Positions 1-9,015 of a stretch of 64,000 nucleotides of DNA are shown here, piece by piece. Numbering within the stretch: position 1 is the stretch's first letter; each line of letters starts with the position of its first letter. The stretch is from NCBI GenBank assembly GCA_021776235.1, contig JAJFGG010000009.1, forward strand, positions 1-64,000, written 5' to 3'. The stretch comes from Alphaproteobacteria bacterium. Its GTDB lineage: Bacteria > Pseudomonadota > Alphaproteobacteria > GCA-2731375. Under the pieces are notes generated by a model. That model saw nothing but the letters and a program-made list of their open reading frames with translations, was not told the origin of the DNA and did no database searches. A program made the translations under genes and the position numbers.

Positions 1-390
1 GGGACGGAGGTATCCGTTGCGGGACTGCGGGCCGGCTTTGCAGAAATCTACCAGGGCATTTACGGCCACCACCCACCCGATGTGCCCCTGGAAGTGGTGG
101 GGTTGCGGGCGCGGGTCCTGAATCCGCGGGCCCAACTTGAAATCACGGCGCCGGCCGGGGCCGGCCCCGAAAGCAGTGAAACGGCGCTGAAGGGCCGGCG
201 CGCGGTCTATTTCGAGGCCGCCGGCGGCTATGTCGACACGGCGGTCTATGACCGCTACCGATTGCCGCCGGGCACCATGATCGCCGGGCCGGCCGTTATT
301 GAAGAGCGTGAAACCAGCATCGTTACCGGCCCTGATACCGAATTCCATCTGGATCCCGCCGCCAACATTATTATCGACTTCAAGGAATAA
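1..390 (+). CDS. HyuA-type hydantoinase/oxoprolinase subunit, C-terminal part only
   Basis: Reading frame 1 is open from the first base of the window to a TAA at 388-390, so the gene starts upstream of the window and only about 129 C-terminal residues are visible. The visible part resembles the C-terminal end of HyuA proteins, with a beta-rich tail (GPAVIEERETSIVTGPDTEF) matching the equivalent HyuA tail (GPLLVEELTTTVFAGPEDRL) of the complete gene at 36355-38442. Family members act with a HyuB partner in ATP-dependent opening of cyclic imides, hydantoins or 5-oxoproline, or as acetone carboxylase-like enzymes. The hyuB-like gene follows after 4 bp, so the two form an operon. The substrate cannot be inferred from this fragment. 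Confidence 0.85.
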   Translation, partial: GTEVSVAGLRAGFAEIYQGIYGHHPPDVPLEVVGLRARVLNPRAQLEITAPAGAGPESSETALKGRRAVYFEAAGGYVDTAVYDRYRLPPGTMIAGPAVIEERETSIVTGPDTEFHLDPAANIIIDFKE

Positions 391-394
391 GTCC

Positions 395-1993
395 GTGGAG
401 ACACTTGATCCCATTACCGTCGAAGTTCTATGGACCCGCCTGATTTCGGTCATTGATGAAGCCGCGTTGGCCCTGCACCGCACGTCGTTCTCGACTGTTG
501 TGCGCGAATCCCATGACTACACCTGCATGGTGCTGGCACCCGACGGTCAAGCGGTAGCCCAGGCGACCCGCTCCATCCCCTCGTTTATCGGCACGCTGCC
601 CATGTCAGTTCGCGCTTTTTTGCGCAAATTCCCGGCCGAAACCCTGCGCCCCGGCGATGTGATCATCTCAAATGATCCATGGATCGGCACCGGTCACTTG
701 CCGGATCTAACCCTTGCCGCGCCCATATTCCACGCTGATAGGCTGGTCGGTTTCGCGGGCTCCATTGCACATATGGCAGACATCGGCGGACGCCGGCGGG
801 CGCCCGACAACAAGGATATTTACGAAGAAGGCTTGCAGATCCCGATCCTGAAGCTGTACGAGGCCGGGCGCCGCAATGAGACCCTGTATGAAATCGTTCG
901 CCAGAATGTTCGGGTGCCTGACGAGGTCAGTGGTGATATCCATGCCATGGTTGGAGCCTGCCAGCGCATGAGCACCGGCGTCGCCGGTCTATTGGCTGAA
1001 TACGACATGGCGGATATGTGGGGCCTGGCCAACCGGATTATCGATTTGAGCCAGGCTGCGATGCAGCGGGCCATCGCCCAGATTCCGGACGGCACTTATA
1101 CTTCTCTGACGAAGATCGACTCCTTTGACAGCCTGTTGCCGCTCGAAATGCATTGCCGGATCGAAATCCAGGGCACTGAACTTACGGTCGATTTTGCCGG
1201 CAGTTCGCCGCAGAATCCATCGCCCCTGAACTCGGTCCTCGGCTACACCCAGGCTTATTCGACCTACGCCCTGAAGTGCGTGTTGTTGCCCGAGGTGCCG
1301 AATAACGAGGGCAATTCCCGGCCCATTACCATCAGTGCACCGGAGGGGTCTTTCCTCAACCCGAAGTATCCTGCAGCGGTGGAGGCCAGGGCGACGGTCG
1401 GGCATTATTGCACCTCGGCCGTCTTCAACACCCTGGCCAAGGCCTTGCCCGACCGGGTGCCAGCGGAGAGCGGCGTGCCCCTGCACGGTTTCGCCATGTC
1501 CGGCTGGAACGATGAACGGCCGTTCTCAACCATCTTCTTTTTCAACGGCGGCCTGGGCGCGCGCCCCGACCAGGACGGTATTTCGACCCTCAGTTTCCCC
1601 ACCAATGTATCGACGACGCCGGTGGAAGTGCTGGAACGCGGCGTGCCAGTGCGCCTTCTGGACAAGTCTTTTCTGCCGGGCTCGGGCGGAAGCGGCAGGT
1701 TTCGCGGCGGACTGGGCCAACGGGTCGCACTGGAAATAACAAGCCCCCGTCCCGTGACCTTGGTTGTGCTGTCGCAACGCCTGAATTTTCCGGCCCTGGG
1801 CCGTCTGGGCGGCGAGACGGGCAGCCTGGAACGTATCCTGCTCAATGGTCAGGAGGTCGAGGGCGGCACGCCGTTCCGGCTCAACAAGGGCGATGTCATA
1901 ATTCTCGAACTGCCGGGCGGCGGCGGCTTCGGGCCGGTCCGTGAGCGGACGCCGGCGTTGCGTGAATTGGACCGCAGGGACGGTCTGGTATAG
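395..1993 (+). CDS. HyuB-type hydantoinase/oxoprolinase subunit
   Basis: Predicted 532-residue partner subunit of the HyuA fragment just upstream. I chose the GTG at 395 because the protein then begins VETLDPITVEVLW, matching the usual HyuB start (DPITLEV), and because the longer in-frame extension back to 299 would overlap the upstream gene by about 90 bp. Conserved HyuB features are visible: SHDYTCMVLAPDG, NDPWIGTGHLPD, AHMADIGG and the C-terminal glycine-rich PGGGGFG. HyuB proteins are soluble cytoplasmic subunits. A near-perfect hairpin follows the stop and probably ends transcription. A second, distinct HyuA/HyuB pair lies at 36.4-40.2 kb, so this genome region carries two such systems. 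Substrate unknown. Confidence 0.88.
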   Translation: METLDPITVEVLWTRLISVIDEAALALHRTSFSTVVRESHDYTCMVLAPDGQAVAQATRSIPSFIGTLPMSVRAFLRKFPAETLRPGDVIISNDPWIGTGHLPDLTLAAPIFHADRLVGFAGSIAHMADIGGRRRAPDNKDIYEEGLQIPILKLYEAGRRNETLYEIVRQNVRVPDEVSGDIHAMVGACQRMSTGVAGLLAEYDMADMWGLANRIIDLSQAAMQRAIAQIPDGTYTSLTKIDSFDSLLPLEMHCRIEIQGTELTVDFAGSSPQNPSPLNSVLGYTQAYSTYALKCVLLPEVPNNEGNSRPITISAPEGSFLNPKYPAAVEARATVGHYCTSAVFNTLAKALPDRVPAESGVPLHGFAMSGWNDERPFSTIFFFNGGLGARPDQDGISTLSFPTNVSTTPVEVLERGVPVRLLDKSFLPGSGGSGRFRGGLGQRVALEITSPRPVTLVVLSQRLNFPALGRLGGETGSLERILLNGQEVEGGTPFRLNKGDVIILELPGGGGFGPVRERTPALRELDRRDGLV

Positions 1994-2022
1994 GAACTTC
2001 AATACGGCTGCAGGCGGCAAGA

Positions 2023-2048
2023 AAATGGGCGGCCGAAGCCGCCCATTT
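2023..2048. terminator. Bidirectional rho-independent-type hairpin
   Basis: Perfect 11-bp arms (AAATGGGCGGC and GCCGCCCATTT) close a CGAA tetraloop. The stem has a GC core with A-rich and T-rich ends on both strands. It lies in the 75-bp gap between the convergent hyuB-like gene (stop 1993) and the TAXI-binding-protein gene (stop 2069), so it can serve both. Confidence 0.85.
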
Positions 2049-2068
2049 CCAGGTCCATGGCCACGGCT

Positions 2069-3238
2069 TTAATCGAGACCGACTTTCTTGCGGTGGTCGG
2101 CCCAGTATTTCGGCCAGGCCTCGGCAACCTTGATTTTGTTTTTCTTCTTTTTTTCCTCGGCGCGCCAGGCGTTGAAAGCATCCGTGGCGTTGTCCCACTC
2201 TTCGATGACCTTGGCATGACGGGCCAGGCGTGTCTGGTTCCAGGCCTCGGCTTCCGCCGACCAGGCACCTTTCTCTTTCAGATATTTGACCGAGCCCGGG
2301 TGCCAGGCAACGTCAGCCGGGGTTTTACCCGCCAGCTTGATGGCCCAGTTCTTGGTCGTGGCGTTGACATCCTTGTAAAGATCGAAGGCCTCATCCATCG
2401 CCTTGGCGACTTCGTAGACTTCTGCCTCACTGCGGTCGGCGTAGGTCACCATCATGGGATAGCGGAACTCAATGACGTTAACCGGCTTGCCTTTTTCCAT
2501 GCCCGCGCCGTCGTCGATGGCCAGCGGCGCATACATCGGTGCGATCTTTTGCACCCGCTCCCAGCCCGCCTTGTCAGCTGGATCGAATTGCACCCAGTCG
2601 ATACCATCCGGCGAGGATTCTAGCTCACGGGTGATACCCGAATATGGCGACATCAAAAAACCATCGATCTTGCCGGTCAGGCGCGCGCCCTTCATTACGC
2701 CGTAGCCGCCGAACCAGACCGCGGTGATGTCGTCGCGGGATAAACCCGCATAGGCCAATAGCGCATCGGTCTTGACGTTAACGGATGGATTGCCCTTGAC
2801 GTAGCCAAGACGAATGCCTTTGAGATTATGGCCGTCGGCGAATTTCGAGCCTTTTGGCACGGTAATACCCGTGGCGGTGGGCGGCGCCAGGACAATACGA
2901 AGGTCCTGCGGACCCCATTGGGTTACAGCAAAATCGTAGGTCCCTTCCGAGGCGAAATAGGTCTCTGTCGCCAGAAAGCCGTAATGGGCCTTGCGCTGGG
3001 TGACCGGCAGCAGCCGGCCAATGCCCGTGCCCGATGGTACGATGCGAATGCGGGTACCATATTTTTTCTTGAACGCGTTGGCCACCGCCGATGCCTGGGC
3101 GAATCCGGCGCTGCCGAAATCGTACGAGGTCCAGATCATGGTTTTCGGCACGCTGCCCGCATAGGCACCGCTGGTGGCCAGCAGAGCCGCCATCGCGGCG
3201 CCGCCTGCAAACCGCCACATGTGTTTGGTTAGTTTCAT
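2069..3238 (-). CDS. TAXI-family TRAP transporter solute-binding protein
   Basis: A 389-residue periplasmic binding protein of the TAXI branch of TRAP transporters, which deliver organic acids or related solutes to the membrane subunit using an ion gradient. The start at 3238 (MKLTKHMWRF) is preceded by a good Shine-Dalgarno (GGGAGGA) and gives a typical signal peptide ending near AYAG (residues 20-29). The longer frame to 3301 lacks this. Mature features include WTSYDFGSAGFAQASAVANA and VPSGTGIGRLLPV near the N-terminus, typical of the TAXI substrate-binding fold. The fused permease gene lies upstream on the same strand (126-bp gap), so the pair forms one transporter. Its nearness to HyuA/HyuB hints at uptake of their substrate, which is inference. 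Confidence 0.9.
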   Translation of the reverse strand: MKLTKHMWRFAGGAAMAALLATSGAYAGSVPKTMIWTSYDFGSAGFAQASAVANAFKKKYGTRIRIVPSGTGIGRLLPVTQRKAHYGFLATETYFASEGTYDFAVTQWGPQDLRIVLAPPTATGITVPKGSKFADGHNLKGIRLGYVKGNPSVNVKTDALLAYAGLSRDDITAVWFGGYGVMKGARLTGKIDGFLMSPYSGITRELESSPDGIDWVQFDPADKAGWERVQKIAPMYAPLAIDDGAGMEKGKPVNVIEFRYPMMVTYADRSEAEVYEVAKAMDEAFDLYKDVNATTKNWAIKLAGKTPADVAWHPGSVKYLKEKGAWSAEAEAWNQTRLARHAKVIEEWDNATDAFNAWRAEEKKKKNKIKVAEAWPKYWADHRKKVGLD

Positions 3239-3364
3239 TGTAGTGTCCTCCCTTATTTTCTTTGCTAGGTATGCTTCTTGGATAAGTCTCATGGAAATCA
3301 TAGTATCGCCGCAAATCCCCCGGCGCCACTTCCTCTTTAATCCGTCACGCTACGTGCTCAATTC

Positions 3365-5320
3365 TCATGCCGCGACGCTTTTCCGTTGGAACAAGGCAAT
3401 GGCGTAACAAGCCACGACCAGCGCGACCCCGGCGCCTTTGGAAACGAGATCCGGATACAGCAGACACCCCGCCGCCACAAGCAAGGGGATGCGGACCGAC
3501 CAGCCAATTACGCCCACCTTGTTCAGATAGCCTTCGAAACAGGCCGCCATCAACCAGACCGCGACAAGCGCCGTGCTCACCATGATGATGATATCGTCCC
3601 ATTCGCCCCGAAGAATGAGCGCCGGGTTCAGCACGAAAATGAACGGCAGGATGAAATTGATCAGCCCAAGACGCATGGAGCGCATGCCAATGGCCATGGT
3701 GTCGGCTTTCGCGATGATCGACGCGGCTACCGCCGCCAGAGCCACGGGCGGCGTGATATACGACAACATGCCCCAATAAAGGATGAACAGGTGAGATGCG
3801 ATCGGATCGAGGCCGGCATCAATCAAGGCCGGACCCAGGACGATGGCCAGGAAGATATAGCAGGCGCTCACAGTCATGCCCATGCCAAGCAGGAACGAGG
3901 TCACCGCCCCCATGGCCAGCAACAGATAAAGATTGTTGCCCGCGATCTGCAGCAGTTCCCGGGAAAACGCGCCGCCCACGCCCGTGAACGCCAGCGATCC
4001 GACGATCATGCCGACGCCCGCCAGGATCGCGATGATGTTCGAGATGATCTTCGTCGAATCGACGACCAGTTCCCGGAAGGTGGTCAAGTTGAACCGCTTG
4101 TCACCCCTTCGGAATACGAACGAGCAAAAGATTAGAATTCCCGCTGCATAGTAAGGGGCATAAAGATCCAGCCGCAGCCAGACCAGCATGTAGACCAGGG
4201 CGACCAGGCTAAAGATGTAATACCAGCCGCTCTTGAAGGTCGCCCACAGGTTCGGGATATCCGCGTCATCCATGCCCTTCAGATTATTGACGGCGGCATA
4301 ACCATCTACCTGCAGCAGTAACGCAACATAAAAAATAACCGCCGGCACGACGGCGGCGATCATAACGGTGGAATAGGGAACGTTCAGGAATTCCGCCATG
4401 AGGAAGGCCACCGCGCCCATCACCGGCGGCATCAAGGCACCGCCGGTCGAGGCGCAGGATTCTACCGCGCCGGCGTAGACGGACGGATAGCCAACCCGCT
4501 TCATTGTCGGGATGGTCAGTTTTCCGGTGGTCACCACGTTCGAAATGACGCTGCCGCTTAACGACCCGAAGAAACCGCTGGACAGGATCGCCACTTTGGC
4601 CGGGCCGCCGCGGCTGCGCCCCATCAATGCGGAAGCGAAATTCATGAAAAAATCGCCGCCCCCCGTCACCACAAGAGCCGAGCCGAAAATCAGAAAGCCA
4701 ATGAGCAAATTACCAGCCACCCGCATGGGCACGCCGATAATGCTCTCAAATCCCATGGCGTGCGCCCGCACCAGTTCCAATGGCTCTTTCGAAAAACCCC
4801 AAAGGAAGCCCGGTGCGATATCGGTCCACAATGGAAACAGGAAGAACATGGTGGCAATGATGAACAGGGCGCCGCCACCGGCACGGCGAACCCCTTCCAA
4901 GGCCAGGAAACAGATCGCCGCCGCCGCAGCGGTGGGCAAGGCCGGGGCCACGATATCCCAACCCTGTTCGACCATTTCGCCGCCGTGATAGGACAAATAG
5001 ATCGCCGCGGTGAGGGTCAACAAACTCAATACCCAGTCATAGAAGGGCACATGGTGACGGTCGGCATTGCGGGCGGGGAAGATAAGGAACGCCAGGGGCA
5101 GGAAAATGGCGATCAGCAGGTAATAGTATGCGTTATCAACAAGAACGTAACCAAACGCATCCCAACTGAAGGTTTGGTTCATTGCGACGAGAATGCCAAA
5201 TGCGCCATAAAACAGCGCGATCCAATATACCACACCGGACAACCGGTCGGTTCTCACCTCGTCTGCCAGCGCCTCGAGTTTGGCGTCGTCGGCGTCGCTA
5301 AGTTCGCTGATTTTACTCAT
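3365..5320 (-). CDS. TRAP transporter fused permease (4TM/12TM type)
   Basis: A 651-residue integral membrane protein in which the small (DctQ-like, 4 TM) and large (DctM-like, 12 TM) TRAP subunits are fused, as is usual for TAXI systems. The start at 5320 (MSKISELSDADDAKLE) follows a GGGGGGA Shine-Dalgarno. The longer open frame to 5506 runs through sequence without coding character. Conserved features include SGSVISNVVTTGKLTIPTMKR, CASTGGALMPPVMGAVAFLM and the C-terminal YWGMLSYITPPVALAA. It is transcribed before the binding-protein gene on the minus strand and acts in the inner membrane. Confidence 0.92.
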   Translation of the reverse strand: MSKISELSDADDAKLEALADEVRTDRLSGVVYWIALFYGAFGILVAMNQTFSWDAFGYVLVDNAYYYLLIAIFLPLAFLIFPARNADRHHVPFYDWVLSLLTLTAAIYLSYHGGEMVEQGWDIVAPALPTAAAAAICFLALEGVRRAGGGALFIIATMFFLFPLWTDIAPGFLWGFSKEPLELVRAHAMGFESIIGVPMRVAGNLLIGFLIFGSALVVTGGGDFFMNFASALMGRSRGGPAKVAILSSGFFGSLSGSVISNVVTTGKLTIPTMKRVGYPSVYAGAVESCASTGGALMPPVMGAVAFLMAEFLNVPYSTVMIAAVVPAVIFYVALLLQVDGYAAVNNLKGMDDADIPNLWATFKSGWYYIFSLVALVYMLVWLRLDLYAPYYAAGILIFCSFVFRRGDKRFNLTTFRELVVDSTKIISNIIAILAGVGMIVGSLAFTGVGGAFSRELLQIAGNNLYLLLAMGAVTSFLLGMGMTVSACYIFLAIVLGPALIDAGLDPIASHLFILYWGMLSYITPPVALAAVAASIIAKADTMAIGMRSMRLGLINFILPFIFVLNPALILRGEWDDIIIMVSTALVAVWLMAACFEGYLNKVGVIGWSVRIPLLVAAGCLLYPDLVSKGAGVALVVACYAIALFQRKSVAA

Positions 5321-5969
5321 CTCACGCGTCCCCCCAAGAACGGCGGCTCCGTTTTGAAGGAGCCTTGTCCGTCGCACGTATCCTATCTTTTCATCGCTTT
5401 GTCCCGGAAGAATTCCGAGCAAGACGAGCGGATTATCTGGCGCGCGAAACTGGCCACCCCGCCATCCGTCCACGATATCCAAAACTACGGCACAATTCAC
5501 GGCCATTTTTCGCTGATCTGTGCCAGACGGTCAGGATACTCACGTACTCACGGCGATGGTAATCAAGTTTCGCTTCACTAGGAACGCTTTTCCAACCTGG
5601 GTCAATGGCGACGAATTGCCGTCAACGCCATCCACCTCTCGAACACCTGTCCCAATGAATCATCGTTCGAGCTCGCCGTCGCCCGCCTTAAACCAGAACG
5701 CAGCAGATCGCAAATTTGCTAAATACAGCGCCAAGCTATCGTCGGCGCGCCACCACCCCTGTACAAACTCCGATCATCAAGAAATGGTCACCGTCTTCAA
5801 GCGCAATGGCCGATCCAAAACGGTGGTCAAATCGTCGTGCCGGCAATCCAACCCACAAAATCTAAAGCCGAGACCGAAATCCCGCATCCATACCTGGTTC
5901 TGCGGGCGGGTCATGGTCGGTGCAATTTTCCTATTCTGAAGAGTCTAGGCACAGCTAGACCAAATGGGT
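5321..5969. other. Intergenic region, about 650 bp, no gene recognised
   Basis: This stretch separates the TRAP permease start from the end of the first TadE-like gene. Open frames exist on both strands (for example 5520-5939 plus) but their translations are rich in Ser, Pro and Arg and resemble no family. GTCTAG occurs at 5943-5948 and 5968-5973 with CTAGAC at 5955-5960. CTAGACC (5955-5961) can pair with GGTCTAG (5967-5973) over the TadE stop, or with the left copy instead. No T-run follows, so a terminator is uncertain. Confidence 0.5.
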
Positions 5970-6533
5970 CTAGGAGCCGGGTACCGTGGTGTGGGCCAGC
6001 CGGGTGGTGTCGAAATTGGGCAGGTCCAGTTCGTCGGGCACGCCGGGGATAAATTTGAGCGCGGAGAATTCGTATGCCAGCCCGGTCACTTCGACCGTAA
6101 CCAGTGGCGTTACGGATTCGCCCGTGCCGGTGATATCCAGGCCGCTGTCAGAATATGTCACGATCACATTGGCGCCGGTAATACGTGGTGAAATTGCCTG
6201 CATGGCGGTGACAATGGCATCAAAGGAGGCTGAATTGTCGACCGAGCCGTCGCTGCATGACACACTGCCAGACCCAGTGCAGGTAATTGGCGTATTTTCC
6301 AAGTCCGCCAGATCGATAATGGCGTCCTCGATCAAAGCCGTGCGCAAGCCGCGCCGCGTAGCTTCGCTGACCTTATGGTAGTCAAACATGATCAGGCCCA
6401 CTTCCAGGGCGCCCAGGGTAAGTAACAGCAACGTCGGCATGATCAAGGCGAACTCGGTCGCCGCAGTGCCCCGCCGGCAGCACCGCCAAAATCCGATGAT
6501 TTTGGCCAATTTGAATGTCTTGTCGGCGCTCAA
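5970..6533 (-). CDS. TadE-like pseudopilin
   Basis: A 187-residue TadE-like protein. These are minor pseudopilin-like proteins of Tad (tight adherence) or Flp pilus assembly, anchored by one N-terminal membrane helix. The signature is CRRGTAATEFALIMPTLLLLTLGALEVGLIMFDYHKV at residues 19-55 (quoted here as overlapping pieces RRGTAATEFALIMP and LLLTLGALEVGLIMF): a small basic patch, the ATEFAL motif and a hydrophobic helix. It is the last gene of a minus-strand set TadG-TadE-TadE and starts 3 bp after the preceding stop, implying co-transcription. No pilin, prepilin peptidase or TadA ATPase is in the window. Confidence 0.85.
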   Translation of the reverse strand: MSADKTFKLAKIIGFWRCCRRGTAATEFALIMPTLLLLTLGALEVGLIMFDYHKVSEATRRGLRTALIEDAIIDLADLENTPITCTGSGSVSCSDGSVDNSASFDAIVTAMQAISPRITGANVIVTYSDSGLDITGTGESVTPLVTVEVTGLAYEFSALKFIPGVPDELDLPNFDTTRLAHTTVPGS

Positions 6534-6536
6534 GGA

Positions 6537-7028
6537 TCAATCCCCCACAAAGGCCTGTTCGTGGGCCGCGTTCATGGTAATCGTGTTGAAGCCATAGGTT
6601 TGCAGGAAGCCACTGAAATATGCCTCGTAGGGCACGCTTGCCACCAATCTGATAACTTTGAAATCGGTGCCACCAGAGCTAAAGGTCGATGTAGCCACGG
6701 ACAAATCGGCATCAGCATGAGACCATCCGGGAATGATGAATTCACCGGAACCATCGGTGGTGCCAGTTTTCACAAGATTATTGATCGTTGTCTGCAGGCT
6801 GTTGGGTATCGGAAGGCTGGAACGGGCCGCCAGCATGGCGCCCACCCGCAGGCTTTTGGTTAGGTCGTTGGATTGGTTGAGGAAGTAGCCAAAATCGAAA
6901 ATTCCCACCATCACCAACGCCAGTAACGGTGCAAGCAAGGCGAACTCCACCGCCGCCACCGCGCGGCGGCAGTCGAAGGCGGCTTTGGCGCCGCCAAATG
7001 CGCTATTCAGAAAGTTGGACATTGACAT
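6537..7028 (-). CDS. TadE-like pseudopilin
   Basis: About 163 residues from ATG 7028 (MSMSNFLNSAF; a second ATG lies at 7022). The longer frame to 7166 would overlap deeply with the upstream TadG gene and is basic and unstructured, so I reject it. The sequence CRRAVAAVEFALLAP followed by a hydrophobic stretch (LALVMVGIFDFGYFL) is the TadE/TadG N-terminal anchor. The start overlaps the end of the upstream TadG-like gene by 26 bp, which suggests translational coupling. Cellular place: inner membrane with the bulk in the periplasm, part of a Tad-type secretion or pilus machine. Confidence 0.83.
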   Translation of the reverse strand: MSMSNFLNSAFGGAKAAFDCRRAVAAVEFALLAPLLALVMVGIFDFGYFLNQSNDLTKSLRVGAMLAARSSLPIPNSLQTTINNLVKTGTTDGSGEFIIPGWSHADADLSVATSTFSSGGTDFKVIRLVASVPYEAYFSGFLQTYGFNTITMNAAHEQAFVGD

Positions 7029-8391
7029 GCACGTCATCGGAATATTGCTGCAAAAGGGGGCCGATGATTTCCGTATAGGTCGCCGCCTGGGTGCTCGCGA
7101 CCTCCTCCGTGAGGAAGACTTCGACATAACGGCCAAAAGTGGGGTAAGTGCCGCTGCCTTGCACACCCAGAGCTGTACAGTTCAACACGGCAATTTTCAG
7201 GACGCGGCGCTTAAGGTCGCTCGACGGCGAGGACGAGGGTACGCCTGAGGCCGGGATGGAAGCAGCAGCCGGCGTCACGGTGCCATAACCCGACGGTAGG
7301 CTGATGTCAGTCGTGGGGTAGATGGTTTTGTTTTCATTGCGGTAAAAGGTCTCGCCCAACTCATAGAGATAGACCTGATAACGGGTGTAATCGGCCAGAT
7401 CCGAGGGTTGGCCCTCGCTGGGATGGTTGGTCGTCCAGTAGGAAACCGGATCCCAATCACCGTTGCCAATAATGGTGCTGCCTGACATATCGGAATCGCG
7501 ACCATAACTCACAATATTCTTGGCTGGATTTTTAGGGTTCTTGTTGCCTGCGTCCATGCGCGCGTTGATGCCGTTCCTGGACTGCTGGGTCTGAACGCCA
7601 GGCGAGGTGGTCACTTCGGAGGTGTAGCAGAGACCTGGATCATTGGCCAAAGCGTTGCCGACGTTGGAGGCACCGCAATTGCCAGATGAAGGACACAGCA
7701 AGCCGAAATTGCCCGGCGCCAATGAACCACCGCCAGGTCCGGCCCTTGTAAGCAATTGCCGGCCCGCGTTATCAGCGTCCAGCAGATCGTCGGCCGGATC
7801 GCCGCCTTCAGATGGATTGCAGGCCATATAGGGTGGTGCAGCGCAGGTGATAATTGAAATGGCAGCCCGCGCGGTCGCTTCAAGGGTGAACTGCTCAGCT
7901 ATACCGCCTGAAGAAATAGTTTTTAGAACAGGGGCCAAAAAAATTCCAATTGTGCGCGGAGCCAGGATAACTCTCACAGAGACCGCTTCGCTGCCCACGG
8001 CGGTGAGCACCGGCGTTGGATCGGTGCCATCATAAAATGTGATTGACTGCACCGTGAAGGCGCCGCTGATATCGGACAGATTGGTGCTGTTGGATATGGC
8101 ACTGGAGGCCGCTGCCGTACCCCGTGTAACAGCATCTGTTTGGCCGTCCAGTTGCGCCGCCGCGGAAAGAGCGGCGGCATCGGCGGCGTTCTGCATTTGC
8201 GACCGCAACACCACGACGCGACCGATATCCAGCGCCAACACGCCGCCCGACAGGGCCAAGGTTCCGGCGAAAGCCACGTAGATCGCCGTTGCGCCGCGCT
8301 GGTCCCGCGCGAAGCCCAGGATGGCGACGCGGATCCCCGCCCAAAAAAGCGAAGAGACCTTGTGCCAGGAATTATTGTGCCCGTTGGTCAT
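7003..8391 (-). CDS. TadG-like pilus assembly protein without a vWA domain
   Basis: About 462 residues from ATG 8391 (MTNGHNNSW), which has GAGAAAG a few bases upstream. A TTG at 8404-8406 is an alternative start. The N-terminus carries the TadG-type anchor: QRGATAIYVAFAGTLALSGG, then ALDIGRVVVLRSQMQNAADA AALSAAA, the usual helix of TadG. The C-terminal two thirds are Ser/Gly/Asn-rich with several cysteines and contain no MIDAS motif, unlike the TadG at 10555-11967. First gene of the minus-strand trio; its promoter must lie in the AT-rich stretch beyond 8400. Confidence 0.8.
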   Translation of the reverse strand: MTNGHNNSWHKVSSLFWAGIRVAILGFARDQRGATAIYVAFAGTLALSGGVLALDIGRVVVLRSQMQNAADAAALSAAAQLDGQTDAVTRGTAAASSAISNSTNLSDISGAFTVQSITFYDGTDPTPVLTAVGSEAVSVRVILAPRTIGIFLAPVLKTISSGGIAEQFTLEATARAAISIITCAAPPYMACNPSEGGDPADDLLDADNAGRQLLTRAGPGGGSLAPGNFGLLCPSSGNCGASNVGNALANDPGLCYTSEVTTSPGVQTQQSRNGINARMDAGNKNPKNPAKNIVSYGRDSDMSGSTIIGNGDWDPVSYWTTNHPSEGQPSDLADYTRYQVYLYELGETFYRNENKTIYPTTDISLPSGYGTVTPAAASIPASGVPSSSPSSDLKRRVLKIAVLNCTALGVQGSGTYPTFGRYVEVFLTEEVASTQAATYTEIIGPLLQQYSDDVHVNVQLSE

Positions 8392-8700
8392 TGCATGCTT
8401 TCTCAAGTATTAATAAACATAAAATAGAAAAAATGAAACAATTCACAAAATATAATATTGCATCTATTTCATTTTACTCTGTGACATGCATCATACTGAA
8501 TAAGTAAATATCAATTTTAATTTAATTCTTACATTCATTAACGCAAAATGGTTAATTTATTACGACTATTAACATTGAAATATGTATTGTAGCGCCACCT
8601 AATTTTTGAAAAGATAGTGTAATCTCGCTGGTCGCTCTCTGAAATCCATGGTGCGGGGTCACAGCAGCACGTCCCAATTGGCCGACCAAGGCGAATGACC
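8392..8700. other. AT-rich divergent region, probable IS110 left flank
   Basis: A strongly AT-rich stretch (8400-8620) upstream of the minus-strand TadG gene, then a GC-normal stretch (8620-8700) directly ahead of the transposase remnant. The first part probably holds the promoter of the minus Tad genes. The second part is where IS110-type elements keep their non-coding end, which in that family encodes a guide (bridge) RNA. I cannot delimit an RNA from sequence alone. Confidence 0.4.
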
Positions 8701-9015
8701 ATGATTGAGTATTTCGGACTTGATGTTTCAAAGGAAGAGACCAGTTTTTGCGTGATGGACGGGGGTGGCAGGATTTTGGCGCGAGGCAACGCTTTGAGCG
8801 ATCAGCAGTCATTGTTCAGGGCCCTGCGCAAGGACATGCCTTGCCCGGAGCGGATTGCGCTTGAGACGGGGACCATTTCGAACTGGCTGGCGGGAGGACT
8901 TCGTGCACATGACCTGCCCATGGATGTGATCGATGCGCGCCAGGCGCATGCGGTTATGAAACTTCAGCACAACAAGACGGACGCCGATGACGCCGACGTC
9001 CGTGAATTCGTCTAA
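8701..9015 (+). pseudogene. IS110-family (DEDD) transposase, N-terminal remnant
   Basis: The frame encodes about 104 residues starting MIEYFGLDVSKEETSFCVMD, the IS110 N-terminus with the first catalytic Asp in GLDVSK. It continues through LETGTISNWLAGGL, IDARQAHAVMKLQHNKTDADDAD, the second conserved acidic block. Intact family members have about 300-400 residues with a C-terminal transposase_20 domain. Here the frame stops at REFV-TAA and nothing of the C-terminal domain follows, so the gene is a truncated relic. It lies between two divergent Tad sets. Confidence 0.85.

Noticed and set aside
989-1486. Long antisense frames opposite hyuB (and similar ones opposite most large genes)
   Set aside because: High GC content makes the antisense frames of real genes open. 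Their translations show no domains and mirror codon bias of the true gene.
5520-5939. 139-residue plus-strand open frame in the TRAP-Tad gap
   Set aside because: Composition is Ser/Pro/Arg-rich, there is no ribosome site, and other frames are equally open in places. No family resemblance.
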